Part shown: positions 18,325-27,693 of the stretch, in pieces
Numbering within the stretch: position 1 is the stretch's first letter
How the letters are laid out: every line of letters starts with the position of its first letter
Assembly (NCBI GenBank): GCA_039817415.1
Contig: JBCBVV010000026.1
Coordinates: 1-64,000 of the forward strand
Direction of reading: 5' to 3'
Source: JALEFZ01 sp039817415
Lineage (GTDB): Bacteria; Bacteroidota; Bacteroidia; J057
DNA length: 64,000 bases
The notes under the pieces: model-generated
What the model was told of the DNA's origin: nothing
The model's database searches: none
Seen by the model: the letters and a program-made list of their open reading frames with translations, nothing else
Made by a program: the position numbers and the translations under genes

Positions 18325-18358
18325 CAGTCAGTCGTTCAAGCTGCATATCAAAAATGAT

Positions 18359-18394
18359 CCCCTGCTTGATAACATTCAAGCAGGGGATTTTTTT
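18359..18394. terminator. terminator between convergent genes
   Basis: A perfect 11-bp stem (CCCCTGCTTGA with TCAAGCAGGGG) followed by seven T on the plus strand. It ends the lipoprotein transcript and, lying just past the YeeE stop at 18403, may also serve the minus strand. Confidence 0.85.
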
Positions 18395-18402
18395 ATTCCA
18401 TT

Positions 18403-18816
18403 TTAATGGGGAAGGTGCTTCCTCAACATACCATAGGTGAGGGTGCCTAACAAGGCCCCTGCAATCACGATCAAAATGCCAAGGTGACCGTATCCCAACA
18501 GCACATACATAGGGCCGGGACAGGCACCAGATAAAGCCCACCCTAAGCCGAAGATAGTTCCCCCTAACCAATACCTAACGGAAGACCTTTCCTTAGGTGG
18601 GACGACAATCTCTTCTCCTTCTGAGTCTCTCAATCCGGAGGCTTTGATGGCCTGCATCATGATGATGCCAATTCCAGCTGCTGAGCCAATGATTCCATAC
18701 ATATGGAAAGACTGGAAATGGAACATCTCATAAATCCTGTACCAAGAGATAATTTCTGCCTTGGCCAATACAATCCCGAAGATGAGACCAACCAAAATAA
18801 ACTTGATATATTTCAT
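18403..18816 (-). CDS. YeeE/YedE-type sulfur transporter half, C-terminal-like (DUF6691)
   Basis: 137 residues with about four hydrophobic helices. The conserved GACPGPMYVLLGYG motif contains the cysteine typical of YeeE/YedE thiosulfate permeases. It is the small partner of a split transporter; the larger half is encoded 12 bp upstream. Full-length YeeE proteins fuse both halves. The pair probably moves thiosulfate or a related reduced sulfur compound across the inner membrane; no sulfur dioxygenase or rhodanese is adjacent. Confidence 0.82.
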   Translation of the reverse strand: MKYIKFILVGLIFGIVLAKAEIISWYRIYEMFHFQSFHMYGIIGSAAGIGIIMMQAIKASGLRDSEGEEIVVPPKERSSVRYWLGGTIFGLGWALSGACPGPMYVLLGYGHLGILIVIAGALLGTLTYGMLRKHLPH

Positions 18817-18828
18817 GTCGCGATTGGA

Positions 18829-19401
18829 TTAAAATAAGTAAGGAAGAATGAAATGAGTCATGATCAAGCCCCCAGCAAAGAAGCCTAAACTAGCCTGCAA
18901 TGATGGCCATTGTAGGTTGGATAAGCCCGAAATCGCATGACCGGAGGTACAACCACCAGCGTAACGTGAGCCAAAGCCCACCAAAAATCCACCAGTGATC
19001 AAGATCGCCAGTCCCTTAGGAGAAGAAATGGCCTCCATTCCAAAAATCTCAGGCGGCAAAAAGGATTCTGCCTTTCCAGCAAATCCCATCTTCTCCAAAG
19101 ACTCACTTGTAGCAGCTGATATATCTACACCTGGTGTTTTGGTCAAAAAATTAGCTGAAACATATCCACCCACAATCGCCCCCAATACTACCAAGAGGTT
19201 CCATCTTTCTTTTTTCCAATCGAAACGAAAAAAATCGGCGATTTTACCCGCTCCCGCTACAGAACACATTGTCCTCATGGTAGAGGACATTCCAAACTCT
19301 TTCCCAAAATAGATCAAGAGGAACATAATCCCCGCAATCAAGGGGCCTGCCACATACCATGGCCAAGGCTCATAAATAACATCTAAAAATTGCATAAGCA
19401 T
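18829..19401 (-). CDS. YeeE/YedE-type sulfur transporter half
   Basis: 190 residues with several membrane helices. The GSRYAGGCTSGHAISGLSNL motif carries the conserved cysteine and glycine pattern of the YeeE/YedE family, and the N-terminal half has the FGKEFGMSSTMRTMCS segment. It lies 12 bp upstream of the DUF6691 partner, which indicates an operon of two subunits forming one transporter. The substrate is inferred from the family as thiosulfate-like. Confidence 0.85.
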   Translation of the reverse strand: MLMQFLDVIYEPWPWYVAGPLIAGIMFLLIYFGKEFGMSSTMRTMCSVAGAGKIADFFRFDWKKERWNLLVVLGAIVGGYVSANFLTKTPGVDISAATSESLEKMGFAGKAESFLPPEIFGMEAISSPKGLAILITGGFLVGFGSRYAGGCTSGHAISGLSNLQWPSLQASLGFFAGGLIMTHFILPYLF

Positions 19402-19589
19402 GGATTACTAAGATTAAGGAGCTTCATAGTTGTCCTTCGATGCAGTCAGTGATTTGAGTAAAGCAGTAGGTACAATAATACAACTATTCGTTACATGTTT
19501 AAACACGTACCCCAAAATTGCAGGTCTTCCCTTACAGCTATTGTTGCTGAACCGACATTTTTAATTCCACTAGAGCTAGGTGTTTTCAT

Positions 19590-19622
19590 AAAAAAAGAGC
19601 TAGCCCTTATTAGGCTAGCTCT
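19590..19622 (-). terminator. terminator after the exported-protein gene at 19651
   Basis: A perfect stem (AAGAGCTAGCC with GGCTAGCTCTT, 7-nt loop) followed on the minus strand by a T-run of seven. It is 28 nt beyond the stop codon. Confidence 0.85.
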
Positions 19623-19650
19623 TATCTCATGAATCCAGATACCGCTGAGG

Positions 19651-20298
19651 CTAAAAGCATTCTCTCATGGAGAAAGGCAAAGATCGTTCTTCCACCCTTT
19701 CAACCTGGCTGACAGTTATCTCTTGCTCACTTGGCCAAAAACTAATGAATCCCAGTTCTTCATTCAAACCCGCACGGTAAGTAAGATTTCCCATTTCTCC
19801 TGTGGAAAGGATCACCTTTAGGTCATAGCTTTTCTTGATCGTTCCATAGACATAGTAAAATGCCACCTTGCCAACTACGGCTTTCTCGATTATCAAGCCT
19901 TCCTTGTCATAAATGGCTTCTCTTTCTCCCTTCATTTGATCAAATAGACTTTGTACACGTTTGGGGCAGTTAGACTTGCCATAAAATTCAGTCAATTGCT
20001 TTAAATCGACCAATTGCAGACGGAGTTTCCTCCAATCCACATAATTGCTATCCGCTGAAGCGGGTTTTAAAGCCGTGACCTTATTCAAAAGCAGATTGGA
20101 TCTTCGATTGAGGCTATCCATTTCATCTCCCAATTGAATCCAAGACAAGTCCGATTCCAAGGTGCCTTGAAACCTATTTACCTCTTTTTTGTAGGCCAGC
20201 TTGCATTCCTCAAGACTGGATTGACCCCAGAGATGGGTCCCCAGGAAGCTCATGAAGCAGCAGCATAAAAAGACTCCATTGTTAAGCAGATTTCTCAT
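19651..20298 (-). CDS. exported protein of unknown function
   Basis: 215 residues. An N-terminal signal (NNGVFLCCCFMSFLGTHLWGQ) is visible; the mature protein is mixed helix and strand (FQGTLESDLSWIQLGDEMDS; VAFYYVYGTIKKSYDLKV) and has no motif I recognise. It lies 26 bp downstream of the GH5 gene on the same strand and may be co-transcribed with it, ending at the terminator at 19590-19622. Confidence 0.65.
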   Translation of the reverse strand: MRNLLNNGVFLCCCFMSFLGTHLWGQSSLEECKLAYKKEVNRFQGTLESDLSWIQLGDEMDSLNRRSNLLLNKVTALKPASADSNYVDWRKLRLQLVDLKQLTEFYGKSNCPKRVQSLFDQMKGEREAIYDKEGLIIEKAVVGKVAFYYVYGTIKKSYDLKVILSTGEMGNLTYRAGLNEELGFISFWPSEQEITVSQVERVEERSLPFSMRECF

Positions 20299-20324
20299 AT
20301 GCTAGCAGAACGATTAGACATCCC

Positions 20325-22250
20325 TTAAAGTTTCTGGATTTTAATCATTTCGTGATGCCCACTGGAATGGCTTATTCTAAGTACATAAAAACCACTTTGT
20401 ACATCATTCAATTCCCAAGCGATCTCTCCTCGAGCTTCAGTTTCCTTCAATAAGGCTCCCCTTAAATCTAAGAGCTCAAGCTTCCATAATTCTTGGTTGA
20501 TAAACCTCAGTTGAATCGTATGTTGGAAGGGATTGGGATAAGCAATGGCCAGTGGATTTTCACTCCCGATCACAATTGAACTTGGTGCCTTGACCATGGC
20601 TGTATCCAGGTTGGTGATTTGTACATGATCAATGGATATTTTCCCATTAAAGGCGCTCGGCTCGGCTACGAACTCAAATCTATCCACTGCCATCCAGTCG
20701 AATAAGCCTTGAGAGGTGTACCATTGGCCGTTGTCCCAAGAACCTACATCGTTGAAATCTTTCAGAGGCAAATGGAAATGCTTCCAACCTCCATTACCTA
20801 CATCCACCGTACTGACCATTCGCCAAGGATGATCGCTGGGATCACTTGTCTTGGTATCTAAAAACCTGACGTCCATCCTGTAATTCAAGGCTCCTCCTTC
20901 AGGCCGTGCAAAAAAATCAACGGCATAGTCATTCACCTCAAGGCTTGTCAAATCTTTATCAGGCCTGTAATCAAAGCCAACGGTAGAATACTGATTAGCA
21001 TTTTCCCATTGGATATGGTAGGCGCCATAATTAGGGTTATTCTGATCGTAAAAACTCAACCTTCCTCCAGGTCCACTCACATCCCATAAACCTTGTTCTA
21101 TAAAATCTCTGTAGATAAAAAAGCCAGCAGTGTCGGCTTCAATGACAAGCGGACTTTGAGGAGGGACATTGAAATTTAAGGCATTCAGCAAAGGAATATT
21201 TAGGTCATGATCAAAGAAGCTTGAAAATTCATCCTTGAATAAGCCGAATCCTCCACGATAATCCCACATCGTCCATGATATTCCTGCTGCATCCAAATGT
21301 GTATGGAGCGTATCATACCACCTAATCCTGTCATCTTGGTTGCTATTGGGAATAAACACCCCAAACTCACCACAGAATACCGGCACGTTCCTCGTATTTC
21401 TGAAATTTACAGCGATGTCCAGCAACTCCTTCATTTTGGCTCCAGTCCCATCAGAGCTGTAGTTATTGTACAGGTTAGCTATCCAGGTACCGTTATAAAC
21501 AGAGGGCATAGGAGGCATGCTGTTGGCATCATAGGGAAATGGTAAATTTGCTAATGGCTCAAAAGAGGGATCAGTCCAAGAAGCTCCTTGATGGGTAAAT
21601 AGAAAAGGATCATAAAAGTGAAAGGTGTAGATCAGCTTTTCATCTGTATAATTGGGTAAGTATTGCAGGTTGTTGTAGCTATTCCACGAAGCTGGACCCA
21701 CAATGATCGTGTGCGTCGTATCTACTGTTCGAATGGCATCAATCACCCTCCCTTGGATAGCTCCCCAAATCGCATCCGAAATACCGTGCGGTTCGTTTAA
21801 GACTTCGTAGTAGATCAAGTTGGACCTGTCCTTATAATGAGTCGCCATCTGAACCCATGTCTTGGTCAGCACATCCTCTACGGCCGGATCTGTATTGACC
21901 GCTGGATCGAAGGTGTGATTGTCCAAAATCAAATGTATTCCAACTTCTTCTGCCCAGCTTACCGCAGAGTCCAAAAAGGTAAAAAACACCGGTTCCAAGG
22001 TGTAATCAGGTGCTCCCTGCGTCATATTGTGCAGGTTAATAGGCAGACGAATTACATCACAACCCAAACTCTTGATGTCCTCAAAATCTGATTTCCCATA
22101 GGCAGAAAACCGAATCTGGTAGGCATTACCTGCCTGAAACCAATTGGTAATATTTACCCCACGACTAAATGGCGTTTGTTGGCCAAGGATCATAAAGGGA
22201 AGGGAAAAGGCCAAGCAAATAGCCAGTAGATAGCGAGTAGAAGTTTTCAT
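20325..22250 (-). CDS. secreted GH5 glycosidase with T9SS type A sorting domain
   Basis: Start taken at 22250, giving 641 residues with a clear signal peptide (YLLAICLAFSLPFMILGQQ). The catalytic domain is glycoside hydrolase family 5: acid/base Glu in YYEVLNEPHG (about residue 153), nucleophile Glu in VFCGEFGVF (about residue 295) and the HFYDPFLFTH active-site strand. A beta-sandwich of about 170 residues that looks carbohydrate-binding follows, then a T9SS type A C-terminal domain (AYPNPFQHTIQLRF ... SGFYVLRI ... IKIQKL). It should be exported by T9SS and cut beta-1,4-glucan or mannan outside the cell; the exact substrate cannot be read. Confidence 0.92.
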   Translation of the reverse strand: MKTSTRYLLAICLAFSLPFMILGQQTPFSRGVNITNWFQAGNAYQIRFSAYGKSDFEDIKSLGCDVIRLPINLHNMTQGAPDYTLEPVFFTFLDSAVSWAEEVGIHLILDNHTFDPAVNTDPAVEDVLTKTWVQMATHYKDRSNLIYYEVLNEPHGISDAIWGAIQGRVIDAIRTVDTTHTIIVGPASWNSYNNLQYLPNYTDEKLIYTFHFYDPFLFTHQGASWTDPSFEPLANLPFPYDANSMPPMPSVYNGTWIANLYNNYSSDGTGAKMKELLDIAVNFRNTRNVPVFCGEFGVFIPNSNQDDRIRWYDTLHTHLDAAGISWTMWDYRGGFGLFKDEFSSFFDHDLNIPLLNALNFNVPPQSPLVIEADTAGFFIYRDFIEQGLWDVSGPGGRLSFYDQNNPNYGAYHIQWENANQYSTVGFDYRPDKDLTSLEVNDYAVDFFARPEGGALNYRMDVRFLDTKTSDPSDHPWRMVSTVDVGNGGWKHFHLPLKDFNDVGSWDNGQWYTSQGLFDWMAVDRFEFVAEPSAFNGKISIDHVQITNLDTAMVKAPSSIVIGSENPLAIAYPNPFQHTIQLRFINQELWKLELLDLRGALLKETEARGEIAWELNDVQSGFYVLRISHSSGHHEMIKIQKL

Positions 22251-22347
22251 AAAAAGGATGATAAAGGGATTGATGATCATGGCTCAACAATCACACATTA
22301 AAATAAGCATATAATTTACATAAGAGGAATCAATAGGCTTATCTCTC

Positions 22348-24987
22348 TTACCAAACCCCACATAAAAAGGCCTGCTCTAGGCGATTGTCTTCGTTAAATT
22401 CTTCATAAAACAGTTTAACGAGTTCTTTGTCCTTTAGCCAAGGTAGATGTTGGTTTTGGCTGTATAGTTTCTCCCATTGGCCCTCCATAGTAGATAGAGA
22501 ATGTTGATTCCCCTTTTTACCATCCTCATACGCCCATTTTGTTTCACGAATGATCGTATCGAGAAATCTCGCCTTGTCAATGGTGTCTCTGGCGGCAAAA
22601 TTCACTTCTACTTTATGGGACAAATGGCGATCAAAATTCTCCTCTTGTTCCCATTGAAGCCAACGAACCAGACGTGGCCACCTTAGGGTAATGATCAACC
22701 AAATGGCCAGTGTATCCATATCTGCAAACTTAGAATTGTCCTCTATGTCTCCTTCAAAATTGACCTGACCTTGACTTTTGAATTCCCTTAGCTTTTGAAG
22801 AGAAGAATGAAAGCGCAGCATATTGGCAAATCGCTTAATGGATCTGGGAGAAGGGTCAAGGTAGGCTGCGTATTTTCCAACTTTTTCCTTGATTCCAGCT
22901 TCCTGAATGCTGTCATCTAAGCCTACATCCAGTACAGCCTCCTCAATTCTCACACGGGTTTGTTGGTCTGTAACAGTCTGCAGCACTTCAAAGTTTCTAG
23001 CCGAAGGATCCTGAAAATATCCCTTTACTAAGTTTTCAATGTCTATCTCTGTTGGAGCGACCTCTTCCTTTTTGTCATCAAACAATTGAGTGACGAGATA
23101 TTTTTTCTTTTGCTCCGAAAGGGTAGGAATTAAGAAAGGAAGCTGGATAAACTTGTCTAGAAAATACCAACCTACCGATCCAAATTTATCGACTTTACCA
23201 GGTAAGCTTTTACTCATGTTGCTGTAGGCCTTGTCAATGGATGCCGCCACCATTTCCGCATCCATTCCAAGGAAAAAGAAGCATTTGTGCTTGAAATTGG
23301 CATTCATCATCAGGTTAATAGCCTCGATCACATCCACCACCTTGGAAGGGGCAATTCTATCCAGGTCATCTATAAAGATCAGAGCAGGATGATCGTCATC
23401 TACTACTAAATCAAATACAAGCTGTAGATCCTCGTTGATGTCGTGGAATTCCCCCAGTTTATCCTCGTAGGTTGGACTCTTGGCGTAGGTGTTCAACTTT
23501 TCGGTCATTCCTTTATAAAATGAACGCACCCCATTCAGGATACCAGCTCCCAGTGGTCCAATCAAAGCCAAAGGTGTCCCAATAACAATCCACAGGTTGT
23601 TGGGTACAATCAAGTTGCCGATGAAGGTCAGCAGCAACAACAGAATAGATAGGATAATGGTAGGGATATGTTTGAGAATGATATCACGAATCAAATCTCG
23701 TCTAATCGCTTCCTTGTCAATCCGCTTGATGTTCAACTTAAACCAAAATTCCTCTCGTAAACCAGTGGGGAGCTTTTCCACCAATTGATGAATAATGGCA
23801 TGGGCCATGCCGGACCAAATTTGAGAACTGGATTGATACTTCCACGGGTTAAACCAGACCGAAGGATATGGAAGTTGTTGCGACAATTGAAACGTACTAT
23901 TGTCTATCCATTTTTTAAATTTCCCCTTTGAGCTGGATGAATGGGATCGCTTTTCAGCTTCCCCCTTCATGAAGTCAGAGGTTTGCTTGACGATTGCTTG
24001 GTTGTTAAACCTGCCTTCAATATAGCGCATCAAGGTAGTTTTCCCCTGTCCCCAAGGAGCGATGATCCCAATGGTTAAAGGCGGTTCGGCCTTCTTCTCT
24101 GAAATAATTTTGTGGATGTTGTGAGCATAGCGCTGATAGCCGAGCAGGTCTTTCTCTGCCCAATGGTCTGCGTGAAGGCGAGATTTGATGTAGGGGGATG
24201 CTTCAAAATTAGGAGCACCAACAGAGGTATTGGATATCGTCTCTGAATTAGCTTTACTTGAAGTAAAGTTGAATTTTTCTTCAAGATCATTCATTAAGCG
24301 AAGCTTAAGAAGAAGGTTATTCACTATACGATTTTCTCGATTAACTCGATCCTTTTCAGAAATAATACCTATTCGACCTTCTCTTTTTAAGTTATTCCAA
24401 CGATTATTTAGCTCAACTATGTCAAAATAAATACCCTCTAATTCCATATTAGAAGAGTACTCGTCTCGAAGAGATTCAAGCCCCTCCAAAAAAGCCTTAA
24501 GGGCCTCTTCTGTTTTTCCATTTGCAACCATGGAAATAAGTATTTCAACCTCAAAGTTTTCATTCAGACTAGAGATTTGTCTTCCACTCAATGAATCATT
24601 ATCCTCTAATTCAGTTTGAATCTTTTGTTTTGGGGACTGGATACCTTTATTTTCAGGCGTTATGTAGATATTGTAAAGTAAATCAGTAAATACTAAAGTA
24701 TCTCTATTCAGCCTATTAATCTGAATATTAGACTCTTCAAAATCAAGGATTCCTTTCAATTGATTCGATACCAGTCTATCGTGTCGTTCTTCAATTGCTA
24801 ATATTTCTTCTTCTCTTAGTCTAAGCTTTTCATCCTCTGGTTGACTTTTCAGCATTTGAGTTACGAGTTCCAGACTTCGATTTATAGCCTCTTTCTGTTT
24901 TGCTTCCCCAATTAACCTCCGGATTTCATCAAAATCTTTCTTAGAAACATTTGGGAAAGGATTGGGGTCTTCATACTTCTGTGCCAT
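22348..24987 (-). CDS. KAP-family P-loop NTPase with two N-terminal EAD11-like modules
   Basis: 879 residues. The KAP NTPase domain shows Walker A at about 310-318 (APWGQGKTT), the family block WFNPWKYQSSSQIW (about 378-391), two membrane helices between the Walker motifs (about 441-461 and 465-487) and Walker B at about 535-544 (ALIFIDDLDR). Before it are two similar helical modules, about 15-108 and 145-242, each ending in an E-R/N-H/R-x-x-L, G-I-L/I-S-x-E, N-R-x-N/R-R pattern (EERHDRLVSNQLKGILDFEE; NNRWNNLKREGRIGIISEKD), which I read as effector-associated domain 11-like. KAP NTPases of this kind act as membrane-linked switches in conflict systems. The gene is alone on its strand, divergent from a membrane protein. 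The KAP call is firm; the EAD call is pattern-based. Confidence 0.88.
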   Translation of the reverse strand: MAQKYEDPNPFPNVSKKDFDEIRRLIGEAKQKEAINRSLELVTQMLKSQPEDEKLRLREEEILAIEERHDRLVSNQLKGILDFEESNIQINRLNRDTLVFTDLLYNIYITPENKGIQSPKQKIQTELEDNDSLSGRQISSLNENFEVEILISMVANGKTEEALKAFLEGLESLRDEYSSNMELEGIYFDIVELNNRWNNLKREGRIGIISEKDRVNRENRIVNNLLLKLRLMNDLEEKFNFTSSKANSETISNTSVGAPNFEASPYIKSRLHADHWAEKDLLGYQRYAHNIHKIISEKKAEPPLTIGIIAPWGQGKTTLMRYIEGRFNNQAIVKQTSDFMKGEAEKRSHSSSSKGKFKKWIDNSTFQLSQQLPYPSVWFNPWKYQSSSQIWSGMAHAIIHQLVEKLPTGLREEFWFKLNIKRIDKEAIRRDLIRDIILKHIPTIILSILLLLLTFIGNLIVPNNLWIVIGTPLALIGPLGAGILNGVRSFYKGMTEKLNTYAKSPTYEDKLGEFHDINEDLQLVFDLVVDDDHPALIFIDDLDRIAPSKVVDVIEAINLMMNANFKHKCFFFLGMDAEMVAASIDKAYSNMSKSLPGKVDKFGSVGWYFLDKFIQLPFLIPTLSEQKKKYLVTQLFDDKKEEVAPTEIDIENLVKGYFQDPSARNFEVLQTVTDQQTRVRIEEAVLDVGLDDSIQEAGIKEKVGKYAAYLDPSPRSIKRFANMLRFHSSLQKLREFKSQGQVNFEGDIEDNSKFADMDTLAIWLIITLRWPRLVRWLQWEQEENFDRHLSHKVEVNFAARDTIDKARFLDTIIRETKWAYEDGKKGNQHSLSTMEGQWEKLYSQNQHLPWLKDKELVKLFYEEFNEDNRLEQAFLCGVW

Positions 24988-25206
24988 GAGGGTTATATTT
25001 CACTATTTAATTATGCAATCTATTTTACTGGATTATTCTCAAGAATAAAACTCAAATATGGATAGGTAAGAATCTTAAATATTACGATTTTTAAAATAAA
25101 ATAGGCCTACCCATATTTGTAAACAGAAAAAGGTTCATATCTCCGCCTCGGTCCTTGCAAATAGGAGGATGAACGTTTCAGGATACCATGATCTTACTTG
25201 CTCTAC

Positions 25207-25902
25207 ATGTTTAACTTTTTATTGCTGTCCCTCTTTCCTCCACAGGAAACTGTATGTACACTTCTAGGCTGTCTCTTTTTTGGCATGCTCCTTTGGGAGA
25301 CCAGGAGGCTACAGATTTTCTCTAACCGGATGTTTCTCATTCAATTTCTTCCCTATTCTCTCCTGATGGTTTTTCTCCTGCCATTTCCCTTTGGTTTGGG
25401 TTCGGTTGCCATGATGGGCTTTGTGGCTTTCTGCCTGAAGATTCATAGACCTCAGACCATGGTGATCTTTTTTGAGAGCCTTGTGGCTGTCTTACTTTGT
25501 GGCAGTATCTTCATGCTCCATCTTCTGATGAAGGAATGGCCTCCCCTTAGTGGCTATACTTTTCATTTGATCGGGACGGTATTTGCATTTCCACTGTTGA
25601 CGATTTCCCTCCAGAAGTTTCCCGCTGGACGATCCCTTCTCCATATCGCTCAGGTAATTTCCCAGCAGAAAACAGCTGTTAAAAATTATTATTTAATCTG
25701 GGGAATTTTCCAGTTGACATTTCTTTCAAGCTGCTGCATCATGATATTCATGGAAATGGCACCTTTGGTATTGATGGGAATTCAAAGCATGTTGCTCCTT
25801 CTAGCATATTTTCCCATAAAAAGGCTGATAGAAATTGAATATCAAGGCTTTATTCGCCAAAAGGTACGGAAGAAACGCGAGGTAAATAGCCTTACTTCCT
25901 GA
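25207..25902 (+). CDS. multi-pass membrane protein of unknown function
   Basis: 231 residues from the ATG at 25207; a TTG three codons earlier is also open. About six or seven hydrophobic helices (LLGCLFFGMLLW; FLPYSLLMVFLLPFPFG; YTFHLIGTVFAFPLL; LTFLSSCCIMIFMEMA) with a basic C-terminus (RQKVRKKREVN). The sequence shows no family signature I recognise. It is divergent from the KAP NTPase gene (219 bp between starts), which could mean shared regulation, but nothing in the protein shows a link. Confidence 0.6.
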   Translation: MFNFLLLSLFPPQETVCTLLGCLFFGMLLWETRRLQIFSNRMFLIQFLPYSLLMVFLLPFPFGLGSVAMMGFVAFCLKIHRPQTMVIFFESLVAVLLCGSIFMLHLLMKEWPPLSGYTFHLIGTVFAFPLLTISLQKFPAGRSLLHIAQVISQQKTAVKNYYLIWGIFQLTFLSSCCIMIFMEMAPLVLMGIQSMLLLLAYFPIKRLIEIEYQGFIRQKVRKKREVNSLTS

Positions 25903-26067
25903 GCATTAATTCATTCCGTTTCCTACAGAAAAGAGGAATGTTAGAGGAAATCAAAAATCTTCACATTTCACTTAGGGTAAGCGCCTGACTGATTGTTTAA
26001 GAAGTAATAGCATCCCAAAAATTACTTTCCTTAAATCTTTTTAGTGCTAGTGTGTGTAGTATTATTG

Positions 26068-26097
26068 GCGAGAGGTCTGCAGCCTCTCGCTTTTTTT
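26068..26097 (+). terminator. terminator in the 25903-26261 gap
   Basis: Perfect 8-bp stem (GCGAGAGG with CCTCTCGC, loop TCTGCAG) followed by seven T. It lies 166 nt past the nearest stop codon, so it either ends a long 3' UTR or a short RNA in 25903-26067. The rest of the gap has no gene; TAACTTTC near 26140 is a 7-of-8 match to the -7 element and may belong to the GbsR gene. Confidence 0.8.
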
Positions 26098-26261
26098 ATG
26101 AAATAACTATTTCGAACCTATTGCGTTATTGATTATATCCATAACTTTCAGGAAATTTTGAAAAACGGGTAAAAATTCTATAATACTGGAGAGGGGACCT
26201 TTCCCCACACAGAAGTTTTATCCCAAGGAACCGCCAATACCACTTATCTCTCAAAAACAAC

Positions 26262-26783
26262 ATGCAATTAGACGACGCGAAGGAGAAATTTATTCAAGCT
26301 TGGGGGGCGCTGGGCTCCCATTGGGGCATCAACCGCACCATGGCTCAGGTACATGCCTTGCTGTTGGTTACACCTGAATCTCTTTCTGCAGAAGAAATCA
26401 TGGGCTCTCTAGATATTTCAAGGGGAAATGCAAACATGAACCTGCGCGCCCTAATTGACTGGGGATTGGTAAGCAAGGAGCACAAAGCCGGAGAAAGAAG
26501 AGAATACTTCTACGCTGAAAAAGACATCTGGCAGGTTGCTCAACAAGTCATTATAGAGAGAAGAAAAAGAGAATTGAAGCCTGTTTTAAAGGTATTGGAA
26601 GAGGTGAAGAATGTAGAAGGAGATCAAAATGATCCAGAAGTAAAGACCTTCATCGAATCCGCAACCAACCTTCACCAGATCGTATCTCAAGCAGATCAAT
26701 TCCTCGAGATCGCAGTAAATTCAGATAGGAACTGGTTCTTCGAAACTCTCTTCCGCATGTTTGGAAAGAAGAAACAAGCGTAA
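26262..26783 (+). CDS. GbsR/MarR-type transcriptional regulator
   Basis: 173 residues. A winged helix-turn-helix near the N-terminus (SAEEIMGSLDISRGNANMNL, then LIDWGLVSKEHKAGERREYF) follows an AWGALGSHWGINRTMAQVHA helix typical of GbsR-type MarR relatives; the C-terminal half is helical and should dimerise. GbsR in Bacillus controls betaine synthesis, but this subgroup in Bacteroidota has no known target, and no choline/betaine genes are near. It is convergent with pyrF (16 bp apart). Confidence 0.86.
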   Translation: MQLDDAKEKFIQAWGALGSHWGINRTMAQVHALLLVTPESLSAEEIMGSLDISRGNANMNLRALIDWGLVSKEHKAGERREYFYAEKDIWQVAQQVIIERRKRELKPVLKVLEEVKNVEGDQNDPEVKTFIESATNLHQIVSQADQFLEIAVNSDRNWFFETLFRMFGKKKQA

Positions 26784-26799
26784 ACAACTTTATCAAGTT

Positions 26800-27609
26800 T
26801 TATTTTGTGAGGAAAGCTTCCATCTGTTGCTGAAGATTCAGCGCAGATGCACGGGCGGCTTGGTCAAAATTTTCATCAGAGCCTGCGTATATAATCCCAC
26901 GGCTTGAATTGATCAAGAGTCCCCCTTTCTCCGTCATACCTCCCTTACACACATCCTCAACTTTACCTCCTTGTGCCCCTACGCCAGGAACAAGAAACCA
27001 GCTATTGGGAACAATGGATCGGATATGAGAAAGATCATCTGGTCGAGTAGCCCCTACCACAAAACCTAGTTCTCCTGGCATGTCTGCTGCCCATTCCTCC
27101 CCCTTTCGAAGGACCTCTTCATATAAGGGCCTTTCTTGTCCTATATATTGGAAATCCTGTGCACCCTTATTAGAAGTAAGAGCCAATAGAAAGACCCATT
27201 TGCCCTCAAACTCAAGAAACGGCTTAACCGAATCTTCTCCCATATAAGGAGCCACTGTTACAGCATCGAAGTCAAATCTTTGAAAAAAGGTCTTGGCATA
27301 CATCCTTGCCGTATTGCCAATATCTCCTCGCTTCGCATCCGCCAAGACAAAAATATCATCCGGAATAATCTCTAAGGTACGTTCCAGGCTGTTCCAACCT
27401 GAAGGTCCTAAAGCTTCATAAAAGGCTAAGTTGGGCTTATAGGCTACCGCTAAATCTTGGGTTGCCTCCACAATTCGCTTGTTGAATTCGAAAATGGGGT
27501 CTTCTTCTCTATGGAGGAATTCAGGGATTCGATTGAGATCAGTATCCAGTCCCACACACAGAAGGGACTTTTTCTGGAATATTTGTTGCGTCAGTTTTTC
27601 GGGTAGCAA
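26800..27609 (-). CDS. pyrF: orotidine 5'-phosphate decarboxylase
   Basis: 269 residues, the longer subfamily 2 form. The catalytic charge network is in VLADAKRGDIGNTARMYA, phosphate-binding segments include the LGFVVGATRPDDL and FLVPGVGAQGG motifs, and the N-terminal SLLCVGLDTDLNRIP binds the nucleobase region. It converts OMP to UMP, the last step of pyrimidine synthesis, in the cytosol. Divergent from the membrane-protein gene at 27694. Confidence 0.95.
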   Translation of the reverse strand: MLPEKLTQQIFQKKSLLCVGLDTDLNRIPEFLHREEDPIFEFNKRIVEATQDLAVAYKPNLAFYEALGPSGWNSLERTLEIIPDDIFVLADAKRGDIGNTARMYAKTFFQRFDFDAVTVAPYMGEDSVKPFLEFEGKWVFLLALTSNKGAQDFQYIGQERPLYEEVLRKGEEWAADMPGELGFVVGATRPDDLSHIRSIVPNSWFLVPGVGAQGGKVEDVCKGGMTEKGGLLINSSRGIIYAGSDENFDQAARASALNLQQQMEAFLTK

Positions 27610-27693
27610 AATGAGATAGTCGTTTAGAAAAACCCTATAATTGTTACGTCAAAGAACATTCTTTTCAACCTGAGATCAAAATAAACCCATAGC

